A DNA stretch of 37,914 nucleotides from a virus: positions 1-37,914 of the IMG/VR virus record IMGVR_UViG_3300048690_000048. The stretch is one strand, 5' to 3'. The translations under genes and the position numbers were made by a program. Below, in pieces: positions 23,164 to 31,700 of this stretch (its first letter is position 1; every line of letters starts with the position of its first letter). A model generated the notes under the pieces. The model saw nothing but the letters and a program-made list of their open reading frames with translations. It ran no database searches and was not told where the DNA came from.

Positions 23164-24045
23164 TTAGCTCAGGTTCATTTTAGAACGCATAGCAGCACGG
23201 AAAGCGCTACCGATAGCGGCGCAATCAATGTCTTTGATCTCGTTCTTGTGAATGAAGCGACCGTGCTGCTCTTCGTTACGGTCGTCCAACTCGCGGATTG
23301 CAGCGGCGTTAGCAGCGGCAGCAGCTGTAGCAGCGTCGGCCTTGACAGCAGCAGCGTCAGCTTTGACGGATGCGGCGGCAGCGGCCAAAGATGCAGCAGC
23401 GGCGGCAGCGGATGCAGCAGTGATGTCACCAGCCTTGACTTCCAGCGTTTGGATGCGTGATGTCAGGTCAGCAATGGCGGTAGCTTGAGCGGCATCGCTA
23501 GACTTGAGTGCAGTTACATCGCTTACAACGGCTGCGATAGCGGTGTTGATTGCCGTGCAATCGCAAGAACCACCACCACCAGCGGCGACGGATGCCTCCA
23601 ATGTTGCAATGGTTGTTTGCAGAGTTGTAACGCTTGCGGCTACGGAAGCGATAGCAGCGGCATTGGCAGCATCAGCAGCAACACGGGCAGCGGCTTCAGC
23701 GGATACTGCGTCTTGAATCGCAGCAACGGCAGCGGTCAGGTCAGCTACAGCGGTGGATGCCTCGAGCGAAGTGATGCGGCTTGACAGTGCTGTCAGTTGG
23801 CTAACGATAGCTTGTGCAGTTGCAGCGTCAGACGCATTGTCAGACTGCATCAAGGCATTTAGGGTAGCGATCTGTGCCGTGACAGCAGCAATATCAACAC
23901 CTTCGAGTTGCAATACAGCATTGATCTTTTCGTTTACCGCCAAGCCAACTTCGTCACCGAAGGTAGTAGCCAAGCAAGTGACCAAAGAGGTCAAATTGTC
24001 GTTATAAGTACCCACTAATGGGTCGTGAAAATCATGAGATGACAT
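23164..24045 (-). CDS. Ala-rich coiled-coil virion protein, likely fibre-like trimer
   Basis: 293 residues. Residues about 55-265 are heptad-patterned and extremely rich in Ala with regularly spaced Ile/Leu/Val (SRITSLEAS, TTLQTTIATLEAS, SRIQTLEVK), as in trimeric coiled-coil stalks. A GGGGSCDC break (about 159-166) interrupts the coil. The C-terminal 35 residues (RNEEQHGRFIHKNEIKDID onward) form a capping region. Likely a head fibre or tail stalk. The protein resembles phage head-fibre stalks by composition only. Confidence 0.7.
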   Translation of the reverse strand: MSSHDFHDPLVGTYNDNLTSLVTCLATTFGDEVGLAVNEKINAVLQLEGVDIAAVTAQIATLNALMQSDNASDAATAQAIVSQLTALSSRITSLEASTAVADLTAAVAAIQDAVSAEAAARVAADAANAAAIASVAASVTTLQTTIATLEASVAAGGGGSCDCTAINTAIAAVVSDVTALKSSDAAQATAIADLTSRIQTLEVKAGDITAASAAAAAASLAAAAASVKADAAAVKADAATAAAAANAAAIRELDDRNEEQHGRFIHKNEIKDIDCAAIGSAFRAAMRSKMNLS

Positions 24046-24058
24046 TAAAAAAGCCCTT

Positions 24059-24085
24059 AAAAAAAACCGACGCTTACGTGGTCGG
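24059..24085 (-). terminator. intrinsic terminator overlapping a stop codon
   Basis: On the minus strand CCGAC, a 9-base loop holding the TAA stop of the upstream gene, and GTCGG are followed by eight T (24066-24059). The 5' arm is coding sequence, so ribosomes finishing that gene could weaken termination. Confidence 0.75.
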
Positions 24086-24250
24086 GGTTACGTCACCACA
24101 GCAGTCCGTACCGTTAAGCACAGCTTGCAATTGTTGAATTTTTGAGAGTTGCGCGTTTACTTCGGCTTCAATAATGCAGCGCAGTAACTCGCCAATCTTA
24201 GCGCCTGCGTCAATCATGACGCATTGCAACTTTTCCTCTAATTCGTTCAT
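24074..24250 (-). CDS. small helical protein, 58 aa
   Basis: Starts at the ATG (24250) overlapping the upstream stop (ATGA). Helical, with NELEEKLQCVMIDAGAKIGE and EVNAQLSKIQQLQAVLNG, and a C-terminal CC pair. Its 3' end carries the arm of a terminator. Unknown function. Confidence 0.65.
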   Translation of the reverse strand: MNELEEKLQCVMIDAGAKIGELLRCIIEAEVNAQLSKIQQLQAVLNGTDCCGDVTPTT

Positions 24251-24702
24251 AGCTGGGTTTCCTCCACCCATCGACCCCAGTTGTCGTAGTAGTAATGGCG
24301 CTCAAAACATATTCCAATAGGCGACACTTCGGTGATCTTACGCAAACGCCCAGCGTCATATTCAAGAATTTGATAAGTGCTTGAGCCGGGGTAATCTATG
24401 CGGACTAATTGGCCTTTGTCGTCATACGTCATAGTGCGCAGCGGTGCGCCAAGAATGTCGGTGTAATTAATTGGAGTCGCTACCACTTCGGGCGCAACTT
24501 CCACTGGTGCAACTACTTCAGGGATAACGATTGGGTCTGGTGGAATTGGAAACTCTGGAATTACCGTTCCCATGTTTTGCGATCCAAGCAATGGAGGCGT
24601 GACCGTATTTCCAAGTTCGTCGCAATAGCGGATTACTTGACCAGCAAAGACCTCTTGTAGAAGTAATGTGCCGTCTTCATAAAGGATGTTGAAATACTGC
24701 AT
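24247..24702 (-). CDS. virion protein with Pro/Val linker and YD-like repeats
   Basis: 151 residues. A beta-rich start, a Pro/Glu/Val linker (about 49-75, IPEFPIPPDPIVIPEVVAPV) and a C-terminal part (PLRTMTYDDKGQLVRIDYPG, then YQILEYDAGRLRKITEVS) that contains two or three strands of the YD/RHS-repeat kind (Y D..G.L..I). Such strands can form a small beta cap. Possibly part of a tail spike. Not a full RHS toxin. Confidence 0.6.
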   Translation of the reverse strand: MQYFNILYEDGTLLLQEVFAGQVIRYCDELGNTVTPPLLGSQNMGTVIPEFPIPPDPIVIPEVVAPVEVAPEVVATPINYTDILGAPLRTMTYDDKGQLVRIDYPGSSTYQILEYDAGRLRKITEVSPIGICFERHYYYDNWGRWVEETQL

Positions 24703-24705
24703 GGT

Positions 24706-25590
24706 TTACCATTGTGTGATGATGCAATTAGCAGTACCGCCAACGCCTCTGCCACCATCTAATTGACCAGTGATTCTACCGCCGGAACCACCACCACCAC
24801 ACCCGACGGAACCATGACCACCGCCACCGGATGCACCAGTAGTTCCGCCACCAGAAGACCCGCCACATCCCGGCGTTGGCAGGAAGATGTTGTTGTAATA
24901 CTCAACACCAGAACCGCCATTGGTTCCCGCGCTTGATGCTCCACCCGATGTAGCAGCCGCACGGGTCAGCCACACGCCAGTCGCTGTAAACGCCCCACCA
25001 GCCGTACCCACCGCAGCCGCAGCGGGTAAACCACCGCCACCCGTACCACCAGCTACGATCAATCCAGTAGTGGGAGCCGTCAAGGCAGCGGCGGCAACCG
25101 TAGTGCCGCCGATAATGCCAGCTTGACCTGCAAGTAAGTTGTAAAAGCCACCACCCGCCCGAGGCATAGTTGCAATGGTTGCGATTGCACCAGCAGCACC
25201 AGCCGCGCCAGCCGTAGCGCCCGTAGCATTACCGCCATTTCCACCAGCGTTAGCAATGGCAAGTACGCTTTGAGCCGTAGTTGTACGGTCAAACGAAACG
25301 TAAGACGCTACCGCAGCGCCGCCATAGGCCAAGCTGATGTATAGCACATCCGGTAGCATGTAAGCAGGGATAAGCACCGAGGTCTGGCCACCAGAGCCAC
25401 CACCACCGCCGCCAGCCGCTGTACTATTTGCACCCACCGCACCAGTGCCACCATTGCCACCAGCACCTAGCAACAAGATATGCACCATTGATGCGGTCTT
25501 GCGCTTAGTCCATGAGTGCCATGAAGCACCGGCAGTGATGCTGTTGCCGAAAAAGTCAGTTACTTCCGCGCCTTGGGGAGTGCCGAACAT
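24706..25590 (-). CDS. glycine-rich surface protein, adhesin-like
   Basis: 294 residues with long Gly/Ala-rich runs (GAGGNGGTGAVG, GGGGGGSGGQ, GGTGGGGLPAAAA, GSSGGGTTGASGGGGHGSVG). The beginning (FGNSITAGASWHSWTKRKTA) and the LLLGAGGNGG motif are those of the glycine-rich domain found in phage fibre-tip adhesins, where Gly-rich segments pack as polyglycine helices and the loops between bind the host. A receptor-binding role is inferred. Confidence 0.65.
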   Translation of the reverse strand: MFGTPQGAEVTDFFGNSITAGASWHSWTKRKTASMVHILLLGAGGNGGTGAVGANSTAAGGGGGGSGGQTSVLIPAYMLPDVLYISLAYGGAAVASYVSFDRTTTAQSVLAIANAGGNGGNATGATAGAAGAAGAIATIATMPRAGGGFYNLLAGQAGIIGGTTVAAAALTAPTTGLIVAGGTGGGGLPAAAAVGTAGGAFTATGVWLTRAAATSGGASSAGTNGGSGVEYYNNIFLPTPGCGGSSGGGTTGASGGGGHGSVGCGGGGSGGRITGQLDGGRGVGGTANCIITQW

Positions 25591-26039
25591 TAGTATTGCC
25601 CAGCGATTGGAGTGATCACCCAGCCAGCAGCCACAGCCGTGCCTAGGCCGACGTAAATTTTGAACCCAGCCGGGATAGCCAGCGCACCGCCTGACATAAC
25701 AAACTCAGGCGAAACAAGTGCAGCCGTTGCGCTTGCAGTCGTTGCGGGTAAGGTGATCTCACCAATAAAAGTATTGTTGGCGGCAGTCGTGTTGACTGCG
25801 CCGTTATTGATAAAGATTCGCGCAACGGTTTGCACGTTCGTACCCGCAGGTGTGAACTTCAAACGCTCGATACGCGCACCGTCAGCGCCAGCCGTAAACA
25901 CCAGCGAGTTATTCGCACTGATTCCGGTGTAATCAGCAGCGGCCAACGTAATGGCCTGATTCATGCCCGTCGTGCCGTCTTTTGTCAGGTCGCCTTTGGC
26001 TATCCAAATAGGCTGTACGTTGCCGGTAGTCGTGCTCAT
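25590..26039 (-). CDS. beta-rich virion protein, 149 aa
   Basis: Beta-sandwich-like pattern with many Thr, Ala and Gly (LVFTAGADGARIERLKFTPA, IPAGFKIYVGLGTAVAAGWV). Shares a boundary with the glycine-rich gene (TAATG). Proteins of this type are frequent in the head-decoration/fibre part of podovirus late operons. Function not assigned. Confidence 0.65.
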   Translation of the reverse strand: MSTTTGNVQPIWIAKGDLTKDGTTGMNQAITLAAADYTGISANNSLVFTAGADGARIERLKFTPAGTNVQTVARIFINNGAVNTTAANNTFIGEITLPATTASATAALVSPEFVMSGGALAIPAGFKIYVGLGTAVAAGWVITPIAGQY

Positions 26040-26042
26040 TTT

Positions 26043-26423
26043 TTACCCTTGATATTGCTTTAACGATATGGCCACTTGCCTGCCAATGCTCAGATTGTTG
26101 TCGCGTGTAAAGGCTGATGCGGTGTTGGGAGAGATAAATACCCGCTTAGTCCCCGCACTGAATGACACGGGAGTGGCTGCACTGCCTGCGTTTGGCCTTG
26201 ACCTGACAAGTGTGTTAGATGCTGACAAATAACCTCGCCCCGTCTCCCATTCGCCCGTAGGTACGTTGGAAGCGTCAACCGCCTCTATGACGTAATCGGT
26301 CATCACATTGAGCGACATAGCAGGGCTAAATGCACGGAAACCCGTCACAGCACCAGCGAGCGTTATATTGCCCGTACCTGTGCTAGTCGAGGTTTCTAGA
26401 ACGCGGTCTGCGTAGGTTGCCAT
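26043..26423 (-). CDS. beta-rich virion protein, 126 aa
   Basis: MATYADRVLETSTSTGTGNI followed by GAVTGFRAFSPAM is a common opening of phage head/tail region proteins, seen with RVFISPNTASAF later. All-beta by pattern. Lies 3 bases before the next gene. The role, perhaps decoration or fibre base, is uncertain. Confidence 0.7.
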   Translation of the reverse strand: MATYADRVLETSTSTGTGNITLAGAVTGFRAFSPAMSLNVMTDYVIEAVDASNVPTGEWETGRGYLSASNTLVRSRPNAGSAATPVSFSAGTKRVFISPNTASAFTRDNNLSIGRQVAISLKQYQG

Positions 26424-26426
26424 TGT

Positions 26427-26816
26427 TTAGGCTGAAAGTGCTGTGTATGTCAGGCTAGAACACGACACAGTATCGCCTGCGGTCACTGTTAAGCCGTTGG
26501 TCATGTTGATGTCAGAACCACTAGCAGCGACTGCGCAATGAATAACAACCGTACCAGCCGATGTTTGAAGCGTAGCCGTTGCAACAGGCGAAGCATTGCC
26601 CGCTGCATTGGTGTCGCTTGTAATAGCGTTAGCCGTCGCCGTTCCGGTCGCAGAAGCCCCAAACCCAGTAGCAGATAACGAAAGCGTGGCCACCGCAGTG
26701 CCTGGTGCTGCTACCGTGCCAGACAAACGAAAAACTAGCTTACCGCTTGCCCCGATTAGCGCAGTTACTGCGTCCGTTGCAGCATTACGCGCCGCTGTGC
26801 TGTGTGTCAGTGCCAT
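26427..26816 (-). CDS. beta-rich virion protein, 129 aa
   Basis: MALTHSTAARNAATDAVTAL then IGASGKLVFRLSGTVAA; Ala/Thr-rich strands to the end. A family member of small structural proteins found after podovirus portal genes. Its start lies inside the end of the 53-aa gene before it. Confidence 0.7.
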   Translation of the reverse strand: MALTHSTAARNAATDAVTALIGASGKLVFRLSGTVAAPGTAVATLSLSATGFGASATGTATANAITSDTNAAGNASPVATATLQTSAGTVVIHCAVAASGSDINMTNGLTVTAGDTVSCSSLTYTALSA

Positions 26817-26946
26817 TTAATGCCTCTTTCAATTTATCTTCGTCAATAAAACCAACTAGCTCGACGGTATCAGTATTGCCCGTTTCTTTTCTAACAATTT
26901 CAACCACTAAGCGCAATTCGCCAAGGTTGCCGCCAAGATTAGCCAT
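26785..26946 (-). CDS. small protein, 53 aa
   Basis: ATG at 26946 shares a base with the portal stop (TAATG). The frame runs 53 codons, 32 bases into the next gene, to TAA. MANLGGNLGELRLVVEIVRK and TVELVGFIDEDKLKEALNG are a plausible small alpha/beta protein. Coupling to the portal gene supports it. Confidence 0.55.
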   Translation of the reverse strand: MANLGGNLGELRLVVEIVRKETGNTDTVELVGFIDEDKLKEALNGTDTQHSGA

Positions 26947-29249
26947 TATTCGGATACCTCAATCATGCCAACTGCCTTGCCATCCGGCCCACGTTGCAGC
27001 ATACGTTTCTTGGGCTTGTTCATTTGTTCGATTGTGTGAACCAGAGCCTGTGCAATCTGCCCAAAGTTCTGCATCGCTTGCATCATGCTTGCGTCGCTCT
27101 TTTCAGAGTGTGATTTTACCTGCTCAGTCAGCGCCCCGGTGTCTATATTTACGGCGGTTTTCTCAGCCGCTTGAGCGTTCATTCCGGCAATCTGTAGCTT
27201 GGTTTCGCTGTCAATCTGAGCTTTCATTTGTGCGCGTTGCGTTTCTGCGTCTTGCTTCAATTGCTCCAACTGTAATGCGAATTGCTGTTTTACCTGCTCC
27301 AACTGCAATGCCTGCTCACCCTTGAATTGCTCAAGCTGTGCGGATTGTTGTAACTTAGCCTGTTCAAGTTGAGACTTGCCCTGCTCCACTTGCTGGCTGT
27401 GTTGCAGTTCCATTTGCTTGACTTGCAAGCTGTTGTCCTGCGGTTGCTGCTCTTGTGGAGGCGGTGGTGGCTGCTTAATCTTGTCGATGGCATCTTCTAC
27501 CGCATTGCCCATCTTTGCCCTGCGTGTCACCGTCAATAGCATCTCTTTCAATGCGTCAACAGGTAAAGCGCCCATTTGCACCGCAGGCATGAATCCTTGA
27601 ATGACTTGGTTTAGAGCGTTCATTGTGTCGCTCAGCCCCTTCATGTCAGACTCAACCGATGCGGCAACCGTCGAATCCGTCTCAACGTCAACCTTGAATG
27701 TGCGCAACTTATCATCGCGCATCACCTGGATGATTTCATCCCAGCTTGGTGGAAGGTCTGGCTGCGGTGGAGGTTGTTGGCCTTGCATCTGGGCTTGCTG
27801 TGCCTGCATTTGCCATTGCATCATGGCTTGCTGTTTTTCCTCACCAGTGGGGAACTTTAGCCCCGTCATACTTGCCAATGTCTCAGGCTGAAAACGCTCT
27901 CCAATGATCTCGGATTGCAAGCGCAGCAAGTCACGAATGAACAAAGCGCAGTCGGTTTGCATGCGCTTCAATCGTGCGCTACCCCATTGGGCTTTGATTT
28001 GCTGTGCGCCTAGTGTTTCATTGGCATTGGTTGAGCCGCGCAGAATGTCACTGATACCAGTAATCTCATAAATCACCTGCTTAGATGATTCGCGCTGAAC
28101 TTGCAATATCTGCAATACCTTAGCGGCCTGCTCGATTGGCATGAACCAGATAGCCTTTTCCAGTCCACCACGCTCTAACAATGCAGTGACGTTTGAAGCT
28201 GGAATCAGGTCGTTATCCTCACCGCGCATCAATTCGGACAACTCGGTCAGTGTGGAATCATAGATGCCGCGCATCTTCAATCCCTTGACCAATATATTGA
28301 TGCGACGTGTTACAGCGTCAAGCTCATCGGCCTGTTCGCGGTAATACTCAAATAGTGGTGTGGGTATGAGAGAGCTGCTATCTTCGCAAGCGTACAGGGG
28401 GCGCGGGTTTGGATAAAAGCCAGTCAAGCCAAGAGGGTCTGGCAACGTCTTTAGTGGGCTATCTTTGTAGGCAGGGGCGATAAATATGACTTCGCGCTCC
28501 TCCTTGTCCCATATCTCCCATACTTCGGCAGTCTTGAACGCTTCGGCAACGTCCATATCCTTTTCACCCTCTACGTCAGGGTCGTCGGTCTTATCCAATG
28601 GAACGGATGCACCAATCTCTCCAAACTGCTCTTCAAGTTCGTCGCGTGTCAATCGGTGGCGAAACGCCTCCCAGGTCACAGACTCCCAAGACTCACCTGC
28701 GGATATGCGGAAGTCTTTCCATTGAACGTGTTCAATAGGTGCCTGCTCCCAAGCAAGTTCCTCAAAGTCACCGTCCATCGCTTCCTGTTCTTGCGGCTCA
28801 GTGTCGCTTTCTTCCTGCACCGTGTTGATGGTGGGAACATAGCGAACGCGAGCTAATCCACGTCCAGGTAATAGCATGTCAATCACGCAGAACCGAATCT
28901 GAGAATCAAACTGGGTTGTATCCATGCCGTATTCAAGGCAACGGCCAATAACTTCGCTTACAGCCTTTCCGATTGGGTCTTCATCTTTGAACCTACGGCG
29001 TACATCAGGCTTTGGCAAGCTGTTGTAGATTGCCGGACGCATGGTCTCTGTGTTTGACCAGAGAATGTTAAAGCTGTGCTTTTTAATCTCTTTTTGCCGA
29101 TAGCGCTTAAGAACCTTGTCGCCCTTTTCGCGCCATTGTGATTCTCGCTTATCAGCGAGCTTTAGTTCCAATAGCCAACGGCGAACTATTCCCGCTTGGT
29201 CTACGCCAACATCTTCCGGCTTTTCCAGTGCGCCTGATTCGTAGTCCAT
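26946..29249 (-). CDS. portal protein (P22-like podovirus type)
   Basis: 767 residues, in the range of large P22-type portals. The N-terminal part (about 20-130, with WREKGDKVLKRYRQKEIKKH and NILWSNTETMRPAIYNSLPK) and the stretch GISDILRGSTNANETLGAQQ followed by IKAQWGSARLKRMQTD are diagnostic of portal proteins. The C-terminal 150 residues are a Gln/Glu-rich coiled coil (about 600-700), like the P22 portal barrel. It forms the dodecameric DNA channel and follows terminase as usual. Confidence 0.88.
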   Translation of the reverse strand: MDYESGALEKPEDVGVDQAGIVRRWLLELKLADKRESQWREKGDKVLKRYRQKEIKKHSFNILWSNTETMRPAIYNSLPKPDVRRRFKDEDPIGKAVSEVIGRCLEYGMDTTQFDSQIRFCVIDMLLPGRGLARVRYVPTINTVQEESDTEPQEQEAMDGDFEELAWEQAPIEHVQWKDFRISAGESWESVTWEAFRHRLTRDELEEQFGEIGASVPLDKTDDPDVEGEKDMDVAEAFKTAEVWEIWDKEEREVIFIAPAYKDSPLKTLPDPLGLTGFYPNPRPLYACEDSSSLIPTPLFEYYREQADELDAVTRRINILVKGLKMRGIYDSTLTELSELMRGEDNDLIPASNVTALLERGGLEKAIWFMPIEQAAKVLQILQVQRESSKQVIYEITGISDILRGSTNANETLGAQQIKAQWGSARLKRMQTDCALFIRDLLRLQSEIIGERFQPETLASMTGLKFPTGEEKQQAMMQWQMQAQQAQMQGQQPPPQPDLPPSWDEIIQVMRDDKLRTFKVDVETDSTVAASVESDMKGLSDTMNALNQVIQGFMPAVQMGALPVDALKEMLLTVTRRAKMGNAVEDAIDKIKQPPPPPQEQQPQDNSLQVKQMELQHSQQVEQGKSQLEQAKLQQSAQLEQFKGEQALQLEQVKQQFALQLEQLKQDAETQRAQMKAQIDSETKLQIAGMNAQAAEKTAVNIDTGALTEQVKSHSEKSDASMMQAMQNFGQIAQALVHTIEQMNKPKKRMLQRGPDGKAVGMIEVSE

Positions 29250-29252
29250 AAC

Positions 29253-29501
29253 TTAGGTGGGCTGGACGATAAAAGTAACGTTCAATGTTCCACCGATCAC
29301 AGCGGATAAAGTACCTTGAAACCCGATTGGGTAAAAGTGCCATCCAACTGCGGGGGTAATCGTGCCACCAATTGCACCATTTGAATCCGCGAGTGCGATA
29401 GTCCCGCCGGTTGTCGAGTTGACGTAAAAGCCTGATATTTTCCCTTGACGTGGGGAAATAGTGCCCGTAGAGGTCAGGGTTACTGGTTGGCCGTAAATCA
29501 T
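29253..29501 (-). CDS. small beta-rich protein between terminase and portal
   Basis: 82 residues, all beta by pattern (GKISGFYVNSTTGGTIALAD, GGTLNVTFIVQPT). Coupled to the terminase stop (ATGA). Similar short beta proteins occur near the terminase/portal genes of podoviruses, possibly decorating the head. No family recognised. Confidence 0.65.
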   Translation of the reverse strand: MIYGQPVTLTSTGTISPRQGKISGFYVNSTTGGTIALADSNGAIGGTITPAVGWHFYPIGFQGTLSAVIGGTLNVTFIVQPT

Positions 29502-30808
29502 TCGTAATCTCGCTTTCTCTTGGAATTCGCTCGTATTATCTCAGAAATTGTTTGTTGTTGGCCAAATTTAGGCGGTTCGGCAGGTTTCGGCTTCATTTCC
29601 TCGCGCCATACCAAACAAGCATATCTAAACGCATCACTGTAATGGCTTGTCCAATCATGCCTTGGTTTATCTCTAAACGCTCGTTTATCCTCGTCATATT
29701 CACGTTGATATTGTTTCAGAGCGTCAATTCCATCAGCACACTTAGTATCAATGAAACAATCTGATAATGTTAAGCGCGATGCCTGTATCCCGTCAATCAA
29801 TCCGAGCTGCGGAACGATGCGGGGCTTCCATCCAAGACCCCTAAACTGCTCCTCAATACTTCTACCTGTCTGCAAACTCTTGGCCCTTGCATCATGCGGC
29901 AACCATAGCCAATCACCATATGCGTAATGCTTGGCATTCAAAACTTCGTTGTAATGCGATATTGGCATGCCGTGAGTGCTGTAACAATCAATCAGGCGTA
30001 TTTCTTTGCCAACTTGAAACCACCAGATAGCCGTATCGTCTGACCAGCCCAAGTCAAGCACAGCGTGAACTTTAAGGCTCGGGTCGTATAAATCGGCCTT
30101 GATTCGCCCTTGTTGATCTGCAAGCCATATTTCCTTGCCATAGATAGCGCCCGGCAATGCAGCGTCAAAGTCGCACTCCATCTCTTGCCGCCACGCATCT
30201 TCGGTCAACTCAAGTCGCAGCGAATCAAGCTCTGACTCTGGTAATAACCCGGACTCACTTGCCCTGATGCAAAGTGCCAGCCATTCATTATTGACCTTAG
30301 CGTGCTCGTATGTCTCCCAGAACTGATTACGCCCCTTGGGTGTGCCAATGATTACCGCCCATCCTTGTCTATCAGCTAATGCAGGGCGAATAACGTAACC
30401 CCATACGCTTGGCTTCCAATCTCCATATTCATCGGCGACTACGCCATCAAAGTACAAACCACGCAGTGCATCAGCGTTATCAGCACCGAAAAGGCGGATA
30501 GAACACCCGTTAGGATAAGTGATTCGCAACTCTGATTCGTTGATGCTTATGCCTGGAATGGGTGCGCTGTATCGCTTGAGATAGTCCCATGCAACCGCCT
30601 TGGCTTGCGAATAGAACGGCGCAACATAGGCAAACCGCCCATCATTGCCTTTAAATGTAAGCGCTTCCTTGATTAGCTGATTGACGCATGCCACAGTCTT
30701 CCCAGCTCTTCGATGCGCAACAACAACTGCCCACCTTTGCCGACGTGTGTGCAAAGGCATGAAAGCCTTGCGAGGCGTGTACGGGATAGTTATTGATCTG
30801 ATTGCCAT
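29498..30808 (-). CDS. terminase large subunit
   Basis: 436 residues. ATPase: Walker A AHRRAGKT (31-38), Walker B VVADEY (123-128), coupling motif GTPKG (155-159). Nuclease: VLDLGWSDDTA (250-260, Asp252), a central acidic residue region, and SHYSDAFRYA near the C-terminus. It cuts concatemers and pumps DNA into the head. Overlaps the small-subunit gene by 19 bases. Packaging mode (headful or cohesive ends) is not fixed by eye. Confidence 0.95.
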   Translation of the reverse strand: MAIRSITIPYTPRKAFMPLHTRRQRWAVVVAHRRAGKTVACVNQLIKEALTFKGNDGRFAYVAPFYSQAKAVAWDYLKRYSAPIPGISINESELRITYPNGCSIRLFGADNADALRGLYFDGVVADEYGDWKPSVWGYVIRPALADRQGWAVIIGTPKGRNQFWETYEHAKVNNEWLALCIRASESGLLPESELDSLRLELTEDAWRQEMECDFDAALPGAIYGKEIWLADQQGRIKADLYDPSLKVHAVLDLGWSDDTAIWWFQVGKEIRLIDCYSTHGMPISHYNEVLNAKHYAYGDWLWLPHDARAKSLQTGRSIEEQFRGLGWKPRIVPQLGLIDGIQASRLTLSDCFIDTKCADGIDALKQYQREYDEDKRAFRDKPRHDWTSHYSDAFRYACLVWREEMKPKPAEPPKFGQQQTISEIIRANSKRKRDYE

Positions 30809-31107
30809 GAAATAACAATAGGCGCTTCTTTATCTCCTGCTAACTCAGTGCGTGCTAACTTAGGTGTGGCGTATTCGGCAAGCTTGCTCAATATGTCCAA
30901 TGCGCCTTTTGGGTCTGGCTTCAATTGGTCGCCATCACCATAAGCAACGGTATTTAGCCACTCTGAGACGTTTTCTGCGTTACCCTCAAGCAAAGCATTC
31001 ACCGTGTCTCTAAATGCGCGTGTGGCCTTGTTTACTGCCCCTTTAGGCCTGCCTCTGCCACGGTTGGTTAAGTTGGCAGAATTCCCACTCTCTACTTTAT
31101 TTTTCAT
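30790..31107 (-). CDS. terminase small subunit-like protein
   Basis: 105 residues. NRGRGRPKGAVNKATRAFRD (about 15-34) is the basic start found in many phage small terminases and in packaging-site-binding proteins. A helical middle with ALDILSKLAEYATPKLARTE follows. Position directly before the large subunit supports the role of recognising the packaging site. Confidence 0.75.
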   Translation of the reverse strand: MKNKVESGNSANLTNRGRGRPKGAVNKATRAFRDTVNALLEGNAENVSEWLNTVAYGDGDQLKPDPKGALDILSKLAEYATPKLARTELAGDKEAPIVISWQSDQ

Positions 31108-31124
31108 AACGATGACCTACGTGT

Positions 31125-31139
31125 TGACGTAAAGCGTCA
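31125..31139. repeat. small dyad TGACG-N5-CGTCA before the terminase genes
   Basis: TGACGTAAAGCGTCA has perfect 5-bp arms, followed on the plus strand by TTTTAT. Too short to be a sure terminator. It lies 18 bases upstream of the small terminase start on the minus strand and could be a protein site or a packaging-related element. Confidence 0.3.
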
Positions 31140-31147
31140 TTTTATAT

Positions 31148-31363
31148 CTAACGCAAAGTAAGGTTAGCGCGAATCAATGCTGCGGCTTGTGCGGCTGTGT
31201 TGGTCTGGGCAACTTGTGTCCAGCCTGCTTTTTCGCTTGTAGTGCTATTTAGGTTTTGCACGTAAACGTCAGTGCTTGTGCCTGCGTTTAGAAACTTCGT
31301 GATCTTTGCACCTGCGCCGTCATTAGCCAGCTCTGCCTGTAATTGTGTTTCAGTGAATGCCAT
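31148..31363 (-). CDS. small hypothetical protein, 71 aa
   Basis: MAFTETQLQAELANDGAGAK at the start and AAQAAALIRANLTLR at the end; a helix plus small beta part. Related small proteins accompany terminase genes in other phages, unassigned. AAAAGGATACATC before ATG. Confidence 0.65.
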   Translation of the reverse strand: MAFTETQLQAELANDGAGAKITKFLNAGTSTDVYVQNLNSTTSEKAGWTQVAQTNTAAQAAALIRANLTLR

Positions 31364-31398
31364 GATGTATCCTTTTCAATAGGTTTGATTATGCCGAA

Positions 31399-31614
31399 TT
31401 ATGGTTTCCAAGACAAATACACCACTGCGCCAATAATAGCCATCCCCAATATTGCGCTTACTGCGGTATGTATTGCATCCATAATCCAATCGTAAACAGT
31501 AATACGCTCGCTTTGGTCGATTGTTTCATATATTTCATTGCATGGCGTATTGGTTGCACGGGCTGGGCAGTTTTTGTTGCGTGTGCATTGTCCGTAGTCA
31601 TCGCAGCAGTTCAT
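31399..31614 (-). CDS. small Cys-rich membrane protein, first gene of the late-entry operon
   Basis: 71 residues. Cys-rich head (CCDDYGQCTRNKNC, residues 3-16, then C25) and one C-terminal membrane span (about 50-68, AVSAILGMAIIGAVVYLSW). The layout mirrors the 2627-2827 protein, though the sequences differ. It follows the promoter at 31647-31676. Confidence 0.65.
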   Translation of the reverse strand: MNCCDDYGQCTRNKNCPARATNTPCNEIYETIDQSERITVYDWIMDAIHTAVSAILGMAIIGAVVYLSWKP

Positions 31615-31646
31615 GGCTTCATATCCATAAAGTAAACGATGAATGA

Positions 31647-31676
31647 ATTGTAAACCAAATTACAGCACTATGCCAA
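31647..31676 (-). promoter_or_regulatory. promoter with perfect operator before the terminase block
   Basis: On the minus strand TTGGCA (31676-31671), 18 bases, TACAAT (31652-31647): a good sigma70-like promoter. The perfect dyad TGTAAACCAAATTACA (31649-31664) overlaps its -10 box. This is the second perfect copy of the operator and the only one directly upstream of the terminase end of the late genes. Confidence 0.7.
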
Positions 31677-31700
31677 CTATTTGCAAAATATTTTTACTTT

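Noticed and set aside
26705-27325. Plus-strand frame of 206 codons
   Set aside because: Opposite the portal and head genes, no ribosome site, low-complexity Leu/Ser/Arg translation.
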